DNA from: Kibdelosporangium sp. MJ126-NF4
GTDB taxonomy: Bacteria; Actinomycetota; Actinomycetes; Mycobacteriales; Pseudonocardiaceae
Direction: 5' to 3'
Length of the DNA: 64,000 bases
Assembly: GCF_000826545.1 (NCBI RefSeq)
Contig: NZ_CDME01000011.1
Coordinates: 1-64,000, forward strand
Below, piece by piece: positions 54,081-63,640 of this stretch. The notes below the pieces were generated by a model, which saw nothing but the letters and a program-made list of their open reading frames with translations, was not told the origin of the DNA and did not search any database. The translations under genes were made by a program, and so were the position numbers. Each line of letters starts with the position of its first letter. Positions within the stretch are counted from its first letter, which is position 1.

Positions 54081-55733
54081 TCAGTGCTCGGTTGGCCCGC
54101 CACCACCAGCGGGGCCGTGACCGTTCTTGCTGTGACCGTTGTGCTGGGCAGCGCGTCCGGCTTCCAGTGCCGTGGTCTCCTCGACCGGGTCCGGGAACAG
54201 CAGCGTGCCCTTGACCGGGCGCCCGGCCGAGCCGAGCTTGTTCATCTTCTTCGGCACCGCAGCGCCCTGGTACGGCAGCGGGATCGGGTGGCCGTGCTCG
54301 TCCACCGGGCCCAGCGGCTGGTGCAGCTCGATGAACTCACCGTGCGGCAGCCGCTTGATGATGCCGGTCTCCACACCGTGCGCCAGCACCTCGCGGTCCG
54401 CGTGCTGCAGGCCGAGGCAGAGGCGGTACGTGATGAAGTACGCCAGCGGCGGCAGCACCAGCAGACCGATCCGGCCCATCCACGTGGTGGCGTTCAGCGA
54501 GATGTCGAACTTCTCCGCCAGGACGTCGTTCGCGGCCGACAGCAGCGAGACCATGAAGTACGTGATCGCCATGGCACCCAGCGAGGTGCGGACCGGCACG
54601 TCACGCGGACGCTGCAGCAAGTTGTGGTGCGCGTAGTCCTTGGTGAACTTCCGTTCGATCCACGGGTAGACCGCCGCGATACCGGTCAGCAACGGCAGGC
54701 CAAGCATGAACGGGAAGAACGCCGCCGGGATCATGTAGTCCCCGAGGTAGACCTCCCACGCGGGCCACAACCGGATCAGGCCGTCCGTCCAGCCCATGTA
54801 CCAGTCGGGCACCGTTCCCGCGGAGATGTGCGCCGGGTTGAACGGGCCGAAGTTCCAGATCGGGTTGATCTGGAACAGACCACCCAGCAACGCGATCACA
54901 CCCACGACGATCGCGAAGAAGCCGCCGCCCTTGAGCGAGAAGTACGGCATGATCCGCACACCGACGACGTTGGTCTCCTTGCGCAGCACACCCGGGAACT
55001 GCATGTGCTTCTGGTACCAGACCAGGCCGACGTGCACCGCGACCAGCGCGAGCAGGATGCCGGGGATCAGCAGGATGTGCGCGGTGTACAGCATCGGGAT
55101 GACTTCCTCGCCGGGGAACTCGCCCCGGAACAGCAGCCAGTTCACCCAGGTCCCGATCACCGGCAGCGAGAGGATGAGCCCCGACATGATCCGCAGACCG
55201 GCGCCGGAGAGCAGGTCGTCCGGCAGCGAGTAGCCCGCGAAACCCTCGATCGCGCCCAGCATGAACAGCAGGATGCCGATCACCCAGTTGGCCTCACGGG
55301 GCCGACGGAACGCACCGGTGAAGAACACCCGGAACATGTGCAGCACGATCGCCGCCATGAACAGCAACGCCGCCCAGTGATGCACCTGACGCACGAACAG
55401 GCCGCCGCGCACCTCGAACGAGATGTTCAGCGTCGACTCGAAGGCCCGGGACATCCCCAGGCCGCGCAAGTTCGTGAACGACCCCTGGTACTCCACGTGC
55501 TGCATCGACGGGTCGAAGAACAACGCCAGATACGTACCGGACAGCAACAACACGATGAAGCTGTACAGCGCGATCTCACCGAGAAAGAACGACCAGTGCG
55601 TCGGAAACACCTTGTTCAACTGACGCCGCAGCCCTCCGGCCGCATGCAGCCGGTCGTCGGCCCAGTTGCCAGCCGCCGAGGCGATCTTGGCCGCGGGGTT
55701 CGCCTGTTTGGTTGGCGTCGTGAGTCCGCTCAT
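54081..55733 (-). CDS. qcrB: Cytochrome bc1 complex cytochrome b subunit (operonic copy)
   Basis: The 550-residue subunit carries haems bL and bH and the quinol oxidation site (PDWYMGW). It has eight or more membrane helices and a long cytoplasmic C-terminal part ([29 protein letters not shown]) typical of actinobacteria, ending in a His/Gly-rich tail. Its ATG overlaps the qcrA stop (ATGA), so it is translationally coupled as the last gene of ctaE-qcrC-qcrA-qcrB. It transfers electrons from menaquinol to QcrA/QcrC and on to the aa3 oxidase in the supercomplex. Several long stretches are identical in DNA to the second copy, including third codon positions. Confidence 0.97.
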   Translation of the reverse strand: MSGLTTPTKQANPAAKIASAAGNWADDRLHAAGGLRRQLNKVFPTHWSFFLGEIALYSFIVLLLSGTYLALFFDPSMQHVEYQGSFTNLRGLGMSRAFESTLNISFEVRGGLFVRQVHHWAALLFMAAIVLHMFRVFFTGAFRRPREANWVIGILLFMLGAIEGFAGYSLPDDLLSGAGLRIMSGLILSLPVIGTWVNWLLFRGEFPGEEVIPMLYTAHILLIPGILLALVAVHVGLVWYQKHMQFPGVLRKETNVVGVRIMPYFSLKGGGFFAIVVGVIALLGGLFQINPIWNFGPFNPAHISAGTVPDWYMGWTDGLIRLWPAWEVYLGDYMIPAAFFPFMLGLPLLTGIAAVYPWIERKFTKDYAHHNLLQRPRDVPVRTSLGAMAITYFMVSLLSAANDVLAEKFDISLNATTWMGRIGLLVLPPLAYFITYRLCLGLQHADREVLAHGVETGIIKRLPHGEFIELHQPLGPVDEHGHPIPLPYQGAAVPKKMNKLGSAGRPVKGTLLFPDPVEETTALEAGRAAQHNGHSKNGHGPAGGGGPTEH

Positions 55734-56920
55734 GACTTCCGCTCCCAGAAGGCAGGTCCTACCGCCTCGTTAAAGTCCGACCTGGCATAAAGGTAACCCG
55801 TCTCGGCGTCTACCTGAATGGGCAACTGCGCGAGCTTGCGGGTGGCCGGGCCGAAAATCGGCTTGGCGTACTGCAGCGCGTCGAACTGCGACTGGTGGCA
55901 CGGGCAGAGGATCCGGTTGGTCCGCTGCTCGTACAGCGAGGTCGGGCAGCCGAGGTGGCTGCAGATCTTCGTGTACGCGTAGTAGTCGCCGAAGTTGAAG
56001 TCCTCCTGGCCCTGGTGCTTGACCACGCGCTTCGCGTCCTCGGGACGCAGGCGGATGATCATGACCGGGTTGTCCGACCGGCGCAGGGCCTCGAGCAGCT
56101 CGTGCTCGTCGACCCGCTCGGTACCGGCGAGGATGCCCTCCATCTTGGCGTAGTCGACGCCGCCGGACGCGCTCTTGGGAGCGTGGAACGGGAACACCGT
56201 TTCCATCGCGCCCGCGTCCAGGTCCTCCGGCTTGACCAGCTCGACCACGTGCGGGTCACCGGTGTCGCGGCGCAGGAAGACGCGCTCGCCGTCCTCCGCC
56301 AGCCAGCCGGTGTGCCACAGGCCGTTCTTGTTGGTCGAGTCCTTGTGCGGGTTGTGGATCAGGCTGCCCAGCGGCAACGCGGCCGTGGCCAGCCCGAACG
56401 CGCCCGCACCGAACAGCGCCGAGCGCTTGATGATCGACCGGCGGGCGATGGTGCTGCGGTCGCCCGCGTCGGACAGGTGCGCCACGAACGTCTGCCGGTC
56501 CAGCTCGGACGACCGCCCGCCGTGCCGCTGCTGGACGGCCACCTCGTGAGGCAGGAACTTCTTGGCGTACATGACCACGCCGACACCCACACCCAGGATC
56601 GACAGGCCCAGCGTCAGGCCCAGCAGCGGGGTGTACAGCAGGTACAGCCAGTGCCCCGAGTCGGTGGGCGGGACGTACTGCCACGGCCACCACAGGAACA
56701 CGCCGACGAACGCCAGCCCGGCCAGCCCGCCGAGACCGAACCAGGCAGCGACCGCGCGCTCGGCGCGCTTCTCCGCCTTGGTCCCCTTGACCGGCCACCG
56801 GTCGGTGTACTCGACCAGCTCGACCTCGTCGAGCTTTCCGCCCAGCTTGAGCAGCTGGTCGCGGTCCATCTCGGCGAGCTCGGCCTCGGTCGGCAGGCCT
56901 TCCTTGTTCTGCTCGCTCAC
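55730..56920 (-). CDS. qcrA: Cytochrome bc1 complex Rieske iron-sulfur subunit
   Basis: The product of 396 residues has three hydrophobic segments near the N terminus, as in actinobacterial QcrA. An [22 protein letters not shown] segment precedes the Rieske domain. The [2Fe-2S] ligands are in CSHLGC and CPCHQSQFD, and the two other Cys give the stabilising disulfide. GTG at 56920 is chosen because it overlaps the qcrC stop (GTGA) and has GGAG upstream; an in-frame GTG at 56938 is less likely. Part of the menaquinol-cytochrome c reductase. Confidence 0.96.
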   Translation of the reverse strand: MSEQNKEGLPTEAELAEMDRDQLLKLGGKLDEVELVEYTDRWPVKGTKAEKRAERAVAAWFGLGGLAGLAFVGVFLWWPWQYVPPTDSGHWLYLLYTPLLGLTLGLSILGVGVGVVMYAKKFLPHEVAVQQRHGGRSSELDRQTFVAHLSDAGDRSTIARRSIIKRSALFGAGAFGLATAALPLGSLIHNPHKDSTNKNGLWHTGWLAEDGERVFLRRDTGDPHVVELVKPEDLDAGAMETVFPFHAPKSASGGVDYAKMEGILAGTERVDEHELLEALRRSDNPVMIIRLRPEDAKRVVKHQGQEDFNFGDYYAYTKICSHLGCPTSLYEQRTNRILCPCHQSQFDALQYAKPIFGPATRKLAQLPIQVDAETGYLYARSDFNEAVGPAFWERKS

Positions 56921-57765
56921 GACTTGGCTCCGATCCACAGCGTGATGCCAATCAGCGCCGCCATCCCCACGATGAACGCGATCAGACCCTCGGACTGCGG
57001 TCCGAGCCCACCCAGAGGCGTGCCACCCGGGTTGTTGTTTCCGTCGGTCACCGACTTGACGTACGCGATGATGTCCTTCTTCTCATCCGGCGACAGCTGG
57101 CGGTCGGAGAACCTCGGCATGTTCTCCGGACCGGACACCATCGCCGCGTACAGCTGTTCCTCGGTCGCCGGGTCCAGCTCGGGAGCGGACTTGCCGGACG
57201 ACAGCGCACCACCGCGGCCGGTGAAGTTGTGGCAGGAGGCGCAGTTCATCCGGAACAGCTCGCCACCGCGCGCCGGGTTGTCCCCGCGCAGCTTCTCGCC
57301 CTTCTCCTCGGGCAGCTTCGGCCCGGGGTTGGCGGACGAGGACTTGGATTCGATGTACGCGATCACCGCGTCGATCTCTTCCGGGGACAGCTTCGGAGGC
57401 TTGCGCTCGGCCTGCGCGCCCTGCGCGGCCAGCGGCATCCGGCCGGTCGAAGTCTGGAAGTACACCGCCGCCTCGCCGATCCCGATCAGGTTCGGGCCGC
57501 GGTCCTTCACACCCTGCCCGCCGTCACCGTGACAGGTGATGCAGGTGTTGTTGTAGATCTGCTCGCCCTTGCGGATCAGCGCCGGGTCCTGCGACGCGTT
57601 GGCTGTCTGCGGCTCAGGGGCGATCGCGCTGTACAACGCGCCGACACCGATCAGAGCCACGAACAACGCAAGCAGGCCGGAGATCCGCCGGCGCCGCTTG
57701 GAGGAGCGGGCTTTTTTGCGCGCCGCCTTGCTCTCCCCGGCGGCTTCCGCCTTCTTACTCGTCAT
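56917..57765 (-). CDS. qcrC: Cytochrome bc1 complex diheme cytochrome c subunit
   Basis: The 282-residue subunit has an N-terminal membrane helix after a basic stretch (KARSSKRRRRISGLLALFVALIGVG). It has two c-type haem sites, CITCHGDGG and CASCHNFTG, each with a distant Met, and a C-terminal anchor (FIVGMAALIGITLWIGA). In actinobacteria this fused diheme protein replaces soluble cytochrome c and passes electrons straight to CtaC. ATG at 57765 is preferred over a TTG 12 bases upstream. It lies 60 bases after ctaE and overlaps qcrA by 4 bases. Confidence 0.96.
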   Translation of the reverse strand: MTSKKAEAAGESKAARKKARSSKRRRRISGLLALFVALIGVGALYSAIAPEPQTANASQDPALIRKGEQIYNNTCITCHGDGGQGVKDRGPNLIGIGEAAVYFQTSTGRMPLAAQGAQAERKPPKLSPEEIDAVIAYIESKSSSANPGPKLPEEKGEKLRGDNPARGGELFRMNCASCHNFTGRGGALSSGKSAPELDPATEEQLYAAMVSGPENMPRFSDRQLSPDEKKDIIAYVKSVTDGNNNPGGTPLGGLGPQSEGLIAFIVGMAALIGITLWIGAKS

Positions 57766-57825
57766 GGTGATGGGCAACCTTGCTGGAGTCAGTTCGGGTT
57801 TCGGTTATCCGGTGTGGCGACCGTG

Positions 57826-58455
57826 TCAGGGAACGATGTAGATGATGGCGAAGAGGCCGATCCACACGATGTCCACGAAGTGCCAGTAGTACGAGACCAC
57901 GATCGCTGCGGTGGCCTGCGCCGGCGTGAACTTGCTCATCCTGGTTCGGATCAGCAGGTACACGAAGGCGATCAGACCGCCGATCACGTGCAGACCGTGG
58001 AAACCGGTGGTCAGGTAGAAGACCGTGCCGAACCCGCCGGAGGGGATGGTGACACCCTCGTGGATCAGGTTCACGTACTCGATGCCCTGACCGGCCACGA
58101 AGATCGCGCCCATCACCAGGGTGAGGGTGTACCAGCGCCGCAGCCCGAACACGTCACCCTTCTCGGCCGCGAACACGCCGAGCTGGCAGGTGACCGACGA
58201 GAGGATCAGGATCACCGTGAACGGCGTGGCGAACGGCAGGTTCAGGTGGATCGGCTCACCGCCGGGGGTGAGCGGAGGCGGCCAGTGCCCTGTGTCGTTC
58301 TGGGCCTTCACCGTGAAGAACATGGCGAACAGCCCGGCAAAGAACATCAGCTCACTGGACAGCCACACGATGGTGCCCACACTGACCATGTTCGGCCGGT
58401 TCAGCGAGTGCACACGCTGGCTGATCGAAGGCGCTGCTGTTGTCACGCGACGCAT
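57826..58455 (-). CDS. ctaE: Cytochrome c oxidase subunit III
   Basis: The 209-residue subunit has five or more membrane helices and the conserved late motifs [14 protein letters not shown] and [14 protein letters not shown]. The N terminus ([27 protein letters not shown]) matches actinobacterial CtaE. ATG at 58455 is chosen by this; the open frame further upstream does not resemble protein. It heads the ctaE-qcrCAB operon, which joins oxidase and bc1 genes as expected for the supercomplex. Divergent from the receiver-like gene by 135 bases. Confidence 0.95.
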   Translation of the reverse strand: MRRVTTAAPSISQRVHSLNRPNMVSVGTIVWLSSELMFFAGLFAMFFTVKAQNDTGHWPPPLTPGGEPIHLNLPFATPFTVILILSSVTCQLGVFAAEKGDVFGLRRWYTLTLVMGAIFVAGQGIEYVNLIHEGVTIPSGGFGTVFYLTTGFHGLHVIGGLIAFVYLLIRTRMSKFTPAQATAAIVVSYYWHFVDIVWIGLFAIIYIVP

Positions 58456-58590
58456 TATGGCTTGCGGATATTCACCTCGCCCGGTCGGGTACCGGTTGGC
58501 CGGTGGGGCGTGTCGCGGTCCACGGGCGATAGCATCTACCGGGTCGTGATCAGGACTGGTACTGGTGAGTAGCCGGAGGGCGCTGAAGAG

Positions 58591-59001
58591 ATGAGCACGC
58601 AGCCGCTGACGATTCTGGTCTTCAGCCACCGCCCTGAGGTGCGCGAGAGCATCGTCACAGCCGTCGGCCGCCGCCCGGCCGCCGACATCGGGCGGGTGAC
58701 GTTCGTCGAGGCCGACACGGTCGCCGACGTGATCTACCACATGGACGAAGGCGACTGTGACCTCGCGATTCTCGACGGCGAGGCGCAGCCGACCGGCGGG
58801 ATGGGCCTGTGCCGCCAGCTCAAGCACGAGATCGACGACTGCCCGCCGATCGTGATCGCGGTACGCCGAAAGGACGATCGCTGGCTGGCCACCTGGTCTC
58901 AGGCCGACGCCGTACTGGTGCACCCGCTCGACCCGCTGACCGCCGCCGAGACGGTCGCGGACGTGCTGCGGTCACACAAGTTGCCCGTCGTCCGGGGTTG
59001 A
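58591..59001 (+). CDS. Receiver-domain-like protein without output domain
   Basis: The 136-residue product has the length and strand-helix order of a response-regulator receiver: [85 protein letters not shown]. The phospho-acceptor-like Asp (AILDGE) is present. The acidic pair normally after the first strand is replaced by Ser-His (VFSHRP), and the conserved Lys before Pro is His (LVHPLD), so phosphorylation in the usual way is doubtful. It is 5 bases upstream of trpD, divergent from ctaE, and conserved at this spot in related genomes by my recollection. Function unknown. Confidence 0.8.
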   Translation: MSTQPLTILVFSHRPEVRESIVTAVGRRPAADIGRVTFVEADTVADVIYHMDEGDCDLAILDGEAQPTGGMGLCRQLKHEIDDCPPIVIAVRRKDDRWLATWSQADAVLVHPLDPLTAAETVADVLRSHKLPVVRG

Positions 59002-59006
59002 GCCCA

Positions 59007-60071
59007 GTGTCGGGCCCAGTATCAAACCCAGCGCGGCGCGATACCTGGCCTGCGCTGCTCAACCACTTGGTGGACGGCGGTGACCTGACCGCCGAGGACA
59101 CCGCGTGGGCAATGAACGAGATCATGTCCGGCAACGCGACGAACGCGCAGATAGCCGGGTTCGCCGTCGGCCTGCGCGGCAAGGGCGAGACACCGGCGGA
59201 GATCGCCGGAATGGCGGCGGGGATGCTCGAGCACGCCACGCGCGTGCCGCTGACCAGCCGCGCAGTCGATGTGGTCGGGACCGGCGGCGACCGCTCCGGC
59301 AGCGTGAACATCTCCACCATGAGCGCGATCGTGACCGCTGCGGCGGGCGTGCCCGTGGTCAAGCACGGCAACCGTTCCGCGTCCTCCAAGGCGGGCACGG
59401 CCGACGTGCTTGAGCTGCTGGGGATCGCGATCGGCCTCGGTCCGGACGGGGTGCTGCGGTGCGCCGACGAGCTGGGGATCGGTTTCTGCTTCGCGCCGGT
59501 GTACCACCCGGCGCTGCGGCACGCCGGTCCTGTCCGCAGTGAGCTGGGGATTCCCACGGCTTTCAACGTGCTGGGCCCGCTGACCAACCCGGCTCAGCCC
59601 GCGGCCGGGCTGATCGGCTGCGCGTTCGAGCGGCTCGCCCCGGTGATGGCGGAGGTGTTCGCCGAGCGCGGCGCGTCCGTGCTGCTCGTACGGGGTGACG
59701 ACGGCCTCGACGAGATCACCACGTGCGCCACGACCACGGCACGAGTGGTCGAAGGCGGCGCTGTGCGGACCGAAAGTATCGATCCGGCTACATTTGACAT
59801 CCCGATGGCCATACCCGCAGATCTGCGCGGCGGCGACGCCCGGCACAACGCCGATGTGGTGCGCCGGGTGCTCGCGGGCGAGCAGGGACACGTGCGCGAC
59901 GCCGTGCTGCTGAACGCCGCGGGCGCGGTGGCCGCGTATCGGGGCTTCACGGCCGATCTGACGGCCGATCTGGGTGCCGGGTTGGACCAGGTGGCCCACG
60001 CGGTCGATTCGGGCGCTGCGACGGCTCTGCTGGACCGCTGGGCGACCTTGTCGACCGCACTGGCCAAGTAG
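59007..60071 (+). CDS. trpD: Anthranilate phosphoribosyltransferase
   Basis: The 354-residue enzyme joins anthranilate and PRPP in tryptophan synthesis. Motifs are [22 protein letters not shown] (PRPP binding), [57 protein letters not shown], and [19 protein letters not shown] at 59007, just after the stop of the receiver-like gene, is chosen, so the two are cotranscribed. No other trp gene is nearby, as in mycobacteria, where trpD also sits beside ctaE. Confidence 0.96.
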   Translation: MSGPVSNPARRDTWPALLNHLVDGGDLTAEDTAWAMNEIMSGNATNAQIAGFAVGLRGKGETPAEIAGMAAGMLEHATRVPLTSRAVDVVGTGGDRSGSVNISTMSAIVTAAAGVPVVKHGNRSASSKAGTADVLELLGIAIGLGPDGVLRCADELGIGFCFAPVYHPALRHAGPVRSELGIPTAFNVLGPLTNPAQPAAGLIGCAFERLAPVMAEVFAERGASVLLVRGDDGLDEITTCATTTARVVEGGAVRTESIDPATFDIPMAIPADLRGGDARHNADVVRRVLAGEQGHVRDAVLLNAAGAVAAYRGFTADLTADLGAGLDQVAHAVDSGAATALLDRWATLSTALAK

Positions 60072-60085
60072 ACGTCATGAGAAAA

Positions 60086-60113
60086 GGCCTCCCGCGACAA
60101 TGCGCGGGAGGCC
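60086..60113. terminator. Bidirectional terminator between trpD and ctaF
   Basis: ggcctcccgcg / cgcgggaggcc, an 11-bp stem with a 6-base loop, is flanked by aaaa on the left and ttt on the right, giving T-runs in both directions. Confidence 0.9.
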
Positions 60114-60134
60114 CTTTCTCGTGAGTCCTGTTCG

Positions 60135-60533
60135 TCAGTCCTTGTCGGGCTGCGTGTGGTACTCGAACACCAGGCCGCCGACGGTCAGCAGGATGCAGAC
60201 GACGCCGATGACGATCAGCCAGATGTGGAAGAACGCCAGCGCGAACCCGGTCAACGCGGCCGACGCGGCCACGCCGACCGGCCAGTAGCTGCCCGGGCTG
60301 AAGAAGCCGAGCTCCCCGGCGCCGTCACTGACCTCGGCGTCCGGGTTGTCCTCCGGACGCTCCTCGACCCGGCGGGCGACGAAGCTGAAGTAGCTGCCGA
60401 CGATCAACGACAGGCCACCGGTCAGCGTCAGCCCGACGATGCCCACAACCTCCTTGGCCCACAGGCCGTAGAGAATCGCCGCCGCGAAGAAGAACGACGT
60501 GCAGATGTGGAAGATTTTGGCTTCGACCTTCAT
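60135..60533 (-). CDS. ctaF: Cytochrome c oxidase subunit IV (actinobacterial)
   Basis: The 132-residue protein has four hydrophobic segments (FHICTSFFFAAAILYGLWA, VVGIVGLTLTGGLSLIVGSYF, YWPVGVAASAALTGFALAFF, WLIVIGVVCILLTVGGLVF). The ERPEDNPDAEVSDGAGELGFFSPGSYWP loop is diagnostic of CtaF. ATG at 60533 with GGGAG upstream is chosen. It follows ctaC by 19 bases and forms an operon with it. It is a structural subunit of the aa3 oxidase in the supercomplex. Confidence 0.95.
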   Translation of the reverse strand: MKVEAKIFHICTSFFFAAAILYGLWAKEVVGIVGLTLTGGLSLIVGSYFSFVARRVEERPEDNPDAEVSDGAGELGFFSPGSYWPVGVAASAALTGFALAFFHIWLIVIGVVCILLTVGGLVFEYHTQPDKD

Positions 60534-60552
60534 TGGTTGTCTCCCGTGCCCC

Positions 60553-61485
60553 TCAGCCCGAAGCCGTTCGCGCTGTGCGATCGGTGTTGAACGGGGACGT
60601 GGTCGTCGCGTACGGCGCGCACAACTGGCCACAGTTCATCCGGCTCAGCGCCTCGGACGTGGTGTACGGCGCTCCCGTGCTCGGGTTGTTCTGCTTGCGC
60701 AGCTCGATGAACTGGTCGAACTGGTCACCAGGCAGCGCACGGACCTCGAAGTTCATGAAGGCGTGGTACGAGCCGCACAGCTCGGCACACCGGCCGACGA
60801 ACGAACCGGGACGGGCGATCTTGTTCTGGAACGTGTTGTCCTGGTTGTTCTTCTCCGGGTACGGGAAGACGTCCCGCTTGAAGTGCATCTCCGGCACGTA
60901 GAACGAGTGGATCACGTCCCGCGACCGCAGCTGGTACTCGACCGTCCGCCCGGCCGGCACGACCAGCAGGGGGATCTCCCTGCTGCTGCCGATCGTGTGG
61001 ATCTCGCCGACATTGGGGATCGTCGGCTTCGTGCCGCCGATCTCCTTGTAGCTGAAGTCCCAGTTCCACTGGAAGGCCAGCGCCTCGACCTTCACGTCCG
61101 GCTTGTCGGTCTCCGCGAGAACCTTGTTCTCGGTGCTCGCGGTGAACACGAACAGCACGACGACGATGATGACCGGCACGCCCGTGTAGATCAGCTCAAG
61201 CGCGTTGTTGTACTGCGTCTGGCGCGGCAGCTTGTCCGACTTCTTGCGGTGGAAGGCCACCGGCCACAGGATCAGCACCCACGTGATCACACCGACCACG
61301 AGTGAGGCGATCACCGATCCGGTCCACAGCCTGCGCATGTCGTCGGCCTGCTCGGTGACACCGACGGGCCAGCCGAAGCGCAGGATCTCGTCGGTCGAGC
61401 AGCCAGTCGCCGCGAACGCGACCAGGCCGACCAGCCCGATGACCTTGGCCAGCCTGCGCTTGCGCGAGCGCTCCTCTTGGCTCAC
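60553..61485 (-). CDS. ctaC: Cytochrome c oxidase subunit II
   Basis: The 310-residue lipoprotein has a signal with lipobox ATGC (Cys about residue 29) and two membrane helices (VIASLVVGVITWVLILWPVAF and LIYTGVPVIIVVVLFVF). The periplasm-side CuA domain has VEALAFQWNWDFSYKE, VIHSFYVPEMHFK, and CAELCGSYHAFM, the full set of CuA ligands. The GTG start at 61485 is preceded by GGAGGAG. It takes electrons from the QcrC diheme subunit. It is the first gene of ctaC-ctaF and divergent from asnB. Confidence 0.97.
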   Translation of the reverse strand: MSQEERSRKRRLAKVIGLVGLVAFAATGCSTDEILRFGWPVGVTEQADDMRRLWTGSVIASLVVGVITWVLILWPVAFHRKKSDKLPRQTQYNNALELIYTGVPVIIVVVLFVFTASTENKVLAETDKPDVKVEALAFQWNWDFSYKEIGGTKPTIPNVGEIHTIGSSREIPLLVVPAGRTVEYQLRSRDVIHSFYVPEMHFKRDVFPYPEKNNQDNTFQNKIARPGSFVGRCAELCGSYHAFMNFEVRALPGDQFDQFIELRKQNNPSTGAPYTTSEALSRMNCGQLCAPYATTTSPFNTDRTARTASG

Positions 61486-61647
61486 CGTTCGCTCTCCTCC
61501 TTGCCGCGACTTGCAGCGATTGCTCCTGCGGGAGCGTAGCTCAGCGACATATGTGACGTGGATCAGGGGCCGGGGCGCGTCGCGCACTGTCCGTGTGCGG
61601 GCATACTGACCCTTCCAACACCACTCGAATGGAAGGTTCTCAAGAGA

Positions 61648-63573
61648 GTGTGCGGTCTGCTTGGCCTGGTCTGCCCTTCCGAACTCGACGCCGACGCGGC
61701 CCGCGCCGCGGTCGACGCCGCACTGCGCTGCCAGCGGCACCGCGGCCCTGACGAGAGCGGCACCTGGGCCGACCGCGGGGTGATCTTCGGCTTCAACCGG
61801 TTGTCGATCGTCGACATCGCGCACTCCCACCAGCCGCTGCACTGGGGCCCGGTGGACGCGCCGAACCGGTACACCATCCTGTTCAACGGCGAGGTGTACA
61901 ACTACCTGGAGCTGCGCGCGGAGCTCAAGCGCGAGTTCAACCTGAAGTTCGCCACCGACGGCGAGGCCGAGGCGATGGTGGCCGCGTACCACTTCTACGG
62001 CCCCGATGTGGTGAAGCGCTTCCGAGGAATGTTCGCGTTCCTGATCTGGGACTCGCACACGCAGTCGCTGTTCGGCGCACGTGACCCGTTCGGCATCAAG
62101 CCGCTGTTCTACGCGTCCGGCCCCGGCGGGATGGCGTTCGCCAGCGAGAAGAAGAGCCTGCTCGCGCTGGGCCGCACGCTGAGCGTGTCGCCGCGGATCG
62201 ACAAGACCGCGCTGCAGCACTACGTCGTGCTGCAGTACGTGCCGGAGCCGGAGACCATGCACGACACGGTCCGGCGGATCGAGTCCGGCACGTCGTTCAC
62301 GGTCACACCGGACGGCACGATGAGCACCCACCGGTACTTCAACCCGATCTTCCGGCCGATGTCGGTGAACCAGTACGAATCCGGCCGCCTGCACTCGGAC
62401 ATCGCGGCGGTGATGCGCGACTCGGTCGCCAAGCACATGCGCGCGGACGTGACGGTCGGCTCGTTCCTGTCCGGCGGGATCGACTCCACCGCGATCGCGG
62501 CACTGGCCAAGCAGCACAACCCCGACCTGATCACGTTCACGACCGGGTTCGAGCGCCAGGGCTACTCCGAGGTGGACGTCGCGGCCGAGTCGGCGGCGGC
62601 GATCGGCGTGAAGCACGTGGTGCGCACGGTGTCGGCGCAGGAAGTGATGGACTACCTGCCGCTGATCGTCTGGTACCTGGACGACCCGGTGGCCGACCCG
62701 GCGCTGGTGCCGCTGTGGTTCATCGCCCGCGAGGCCAGGCAGTACGTGAAGGTCGTGCTGTCCGGCGAGGGCGCGGACGAGCTGTTCGGCGGCTACACGA
62801 TCTACCGCGAGCCGATCTCGCTCGCGGCGTTCGAGAAGGTGCCGGGCGCGCTGCGCAAGGCGATGGGCAACCTGTCGACGAAGCTGCCGGAAGGCAAGCG
62901 CGGCAAGGACCTCCTGCGCCGCGGCGCGCTCTCACTGGAAGAGCGCTACTACGGCAACGCCCGGATCTTCCGCGACGACCAGATCCGGCGTGTGCTGCGG
63001 ACGTTCACCCCGGGCATCGGCCACATGGACGTGACCGCACCGCACTACCGCGTGTCCCGCGACTGGGACCCGGTGACCCGGATGCAGCACGTCGACCTGT
63101 TCACGTGGCTGCGCGGCGACATCCTGGTCAAGGCCGACAAGGTGACCATGGCCAACTCGCTGGAGCTGCGGGTGCCATTCCTGGACACCGAGGTGTTCAA
63201 GGTCGCGGCCCGGATCCCGCTGGAAGAGAAGATCACCAAGGAGACCACGAAGTACGCGCTGCGGGCCGCGATGCGCGACATCGTGCCCGCGCACGTGCTC
63301 AACCGGCGCAAGCTGGGCTTCCCGGTGCCGGTGCGGCACTGGCTGCGCGAGGAGCTCTACGAGTGGGCCGCGGGCGTCATCCGCGACTCGGCGACCGACC
63401 CCTTCCTGGACAAGGCCGCCATCCTGGAGATGCTGGAGGAGCACCGCCGCAACGAGATCGACCACAGCCGCCGCCTGTGGGCGCTGCTGGTGTTCATGAT
63501 CTGGTACGGCATCTTCGTCGAAGGCCGGATCCGCCCGCAGGTCCCCGAGCCGCACTACCCGGTCCGTCTCTGA
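61648..63573 (+). CDS. asnB: Asparagine synthetase (glutamine-hydrolysing)
   Basis: The 641-residue enzyme has an N-terminal class II glutaminase domain whose Cys follows the start codon directly (VCGLLGLVC, active after Met removal). RHRGPDESGTW and FNGEVYNYLELR follow, then the synthetase domain with PP-loop GSFLSGGIDSTAIAALA and LSGEGADELFGGYTIY. GTG at 61648 is fixed by the Cys rule. Homologues in mycobacteria (Rv2201) also act in amidating peptidoglycan mDAP in some actinobacteria, so free asparagine may not be its only product (inference). It ends in a strong terminator. Confidence 0.94.
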   Translation: MCGLLGLVCPSELDADAARAAVDAALRCQRHRGPDESGTWADRGVIFGFNRLSIVDIAHSHQPLHWGPVDAPNRYTILFNGEVYNYLELRAELKREFNLKFATDGEAEAMVAAYHFYGPDVVKRFRGMFAFLIWDSHTQSLFGARDPFGIKPLFYASGPGGMAFASEKKSLLALGRTLSVSPRIDKTALQHYVVLQYVPEPETMHDTVRRIESGTSFTVTPDGTMSTHRYFNPIFRPMSVNQYESGRLHSDIAAVMRDSVAKHMRADVTVGSFLSGGIDSTAIAALAKQHNPDLITFTTGFERQGYSEVDVAAESAAAIGVKHVVRTVSAQEVMDYLPLIVWYLDDPVADPALVPLWFIAREARQYVKVVLSGEGADELFGGYTIYREPISLAAFEKVPGALRKAMGNLSTKLPEGKRGKDLLRRGALSLEERYYGNARIFRDDQIRRVLRTFTPGIGHMDVTAPHYRVSRDWDPVTRMQHVDLFTWLRGDILVKADKVTMANSLELRVPFLDTEVFKVAARIPLEEKITKETTKYALRAAMRDIVPAHVLNRRKLGFPVPVRHWLREELYEWAAGVIRDSATDPFLDKAAILEMLEEHRRNEIDHSRRLWALLVFMIWYGIFVEGRIRPQVPEPHYPVRL

Positions 63574-63586
63574 CACCCAGGTCGTG

Positions 63587-63618
63587 AAAAGCCCCGCAGT
63601 CGCGACTGCGGGGCTTTT
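63587..63618. terminator. Bidirectional intrinsic terminator between asnB and adoK
   Basis: A perfect 32-base palindrome: aaaagccccgcagtcg and its complement. The G+C stem is flanked by A and T runs, so it is a rho-independent terminator for both convergent genes. Confidence 0.95.
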
Positions 63619-63640
63619 TCGTGCGTTCACATGCGAGTAC

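Noticed and set aside
54084..55790. A 568-codon frame antisense to the operonic qcrB
   Set aside because: Composition is His/Arg/Asp-rich shadow coding. A similar shadow appears opposite the second qcrB only because the two genes are duplicates.
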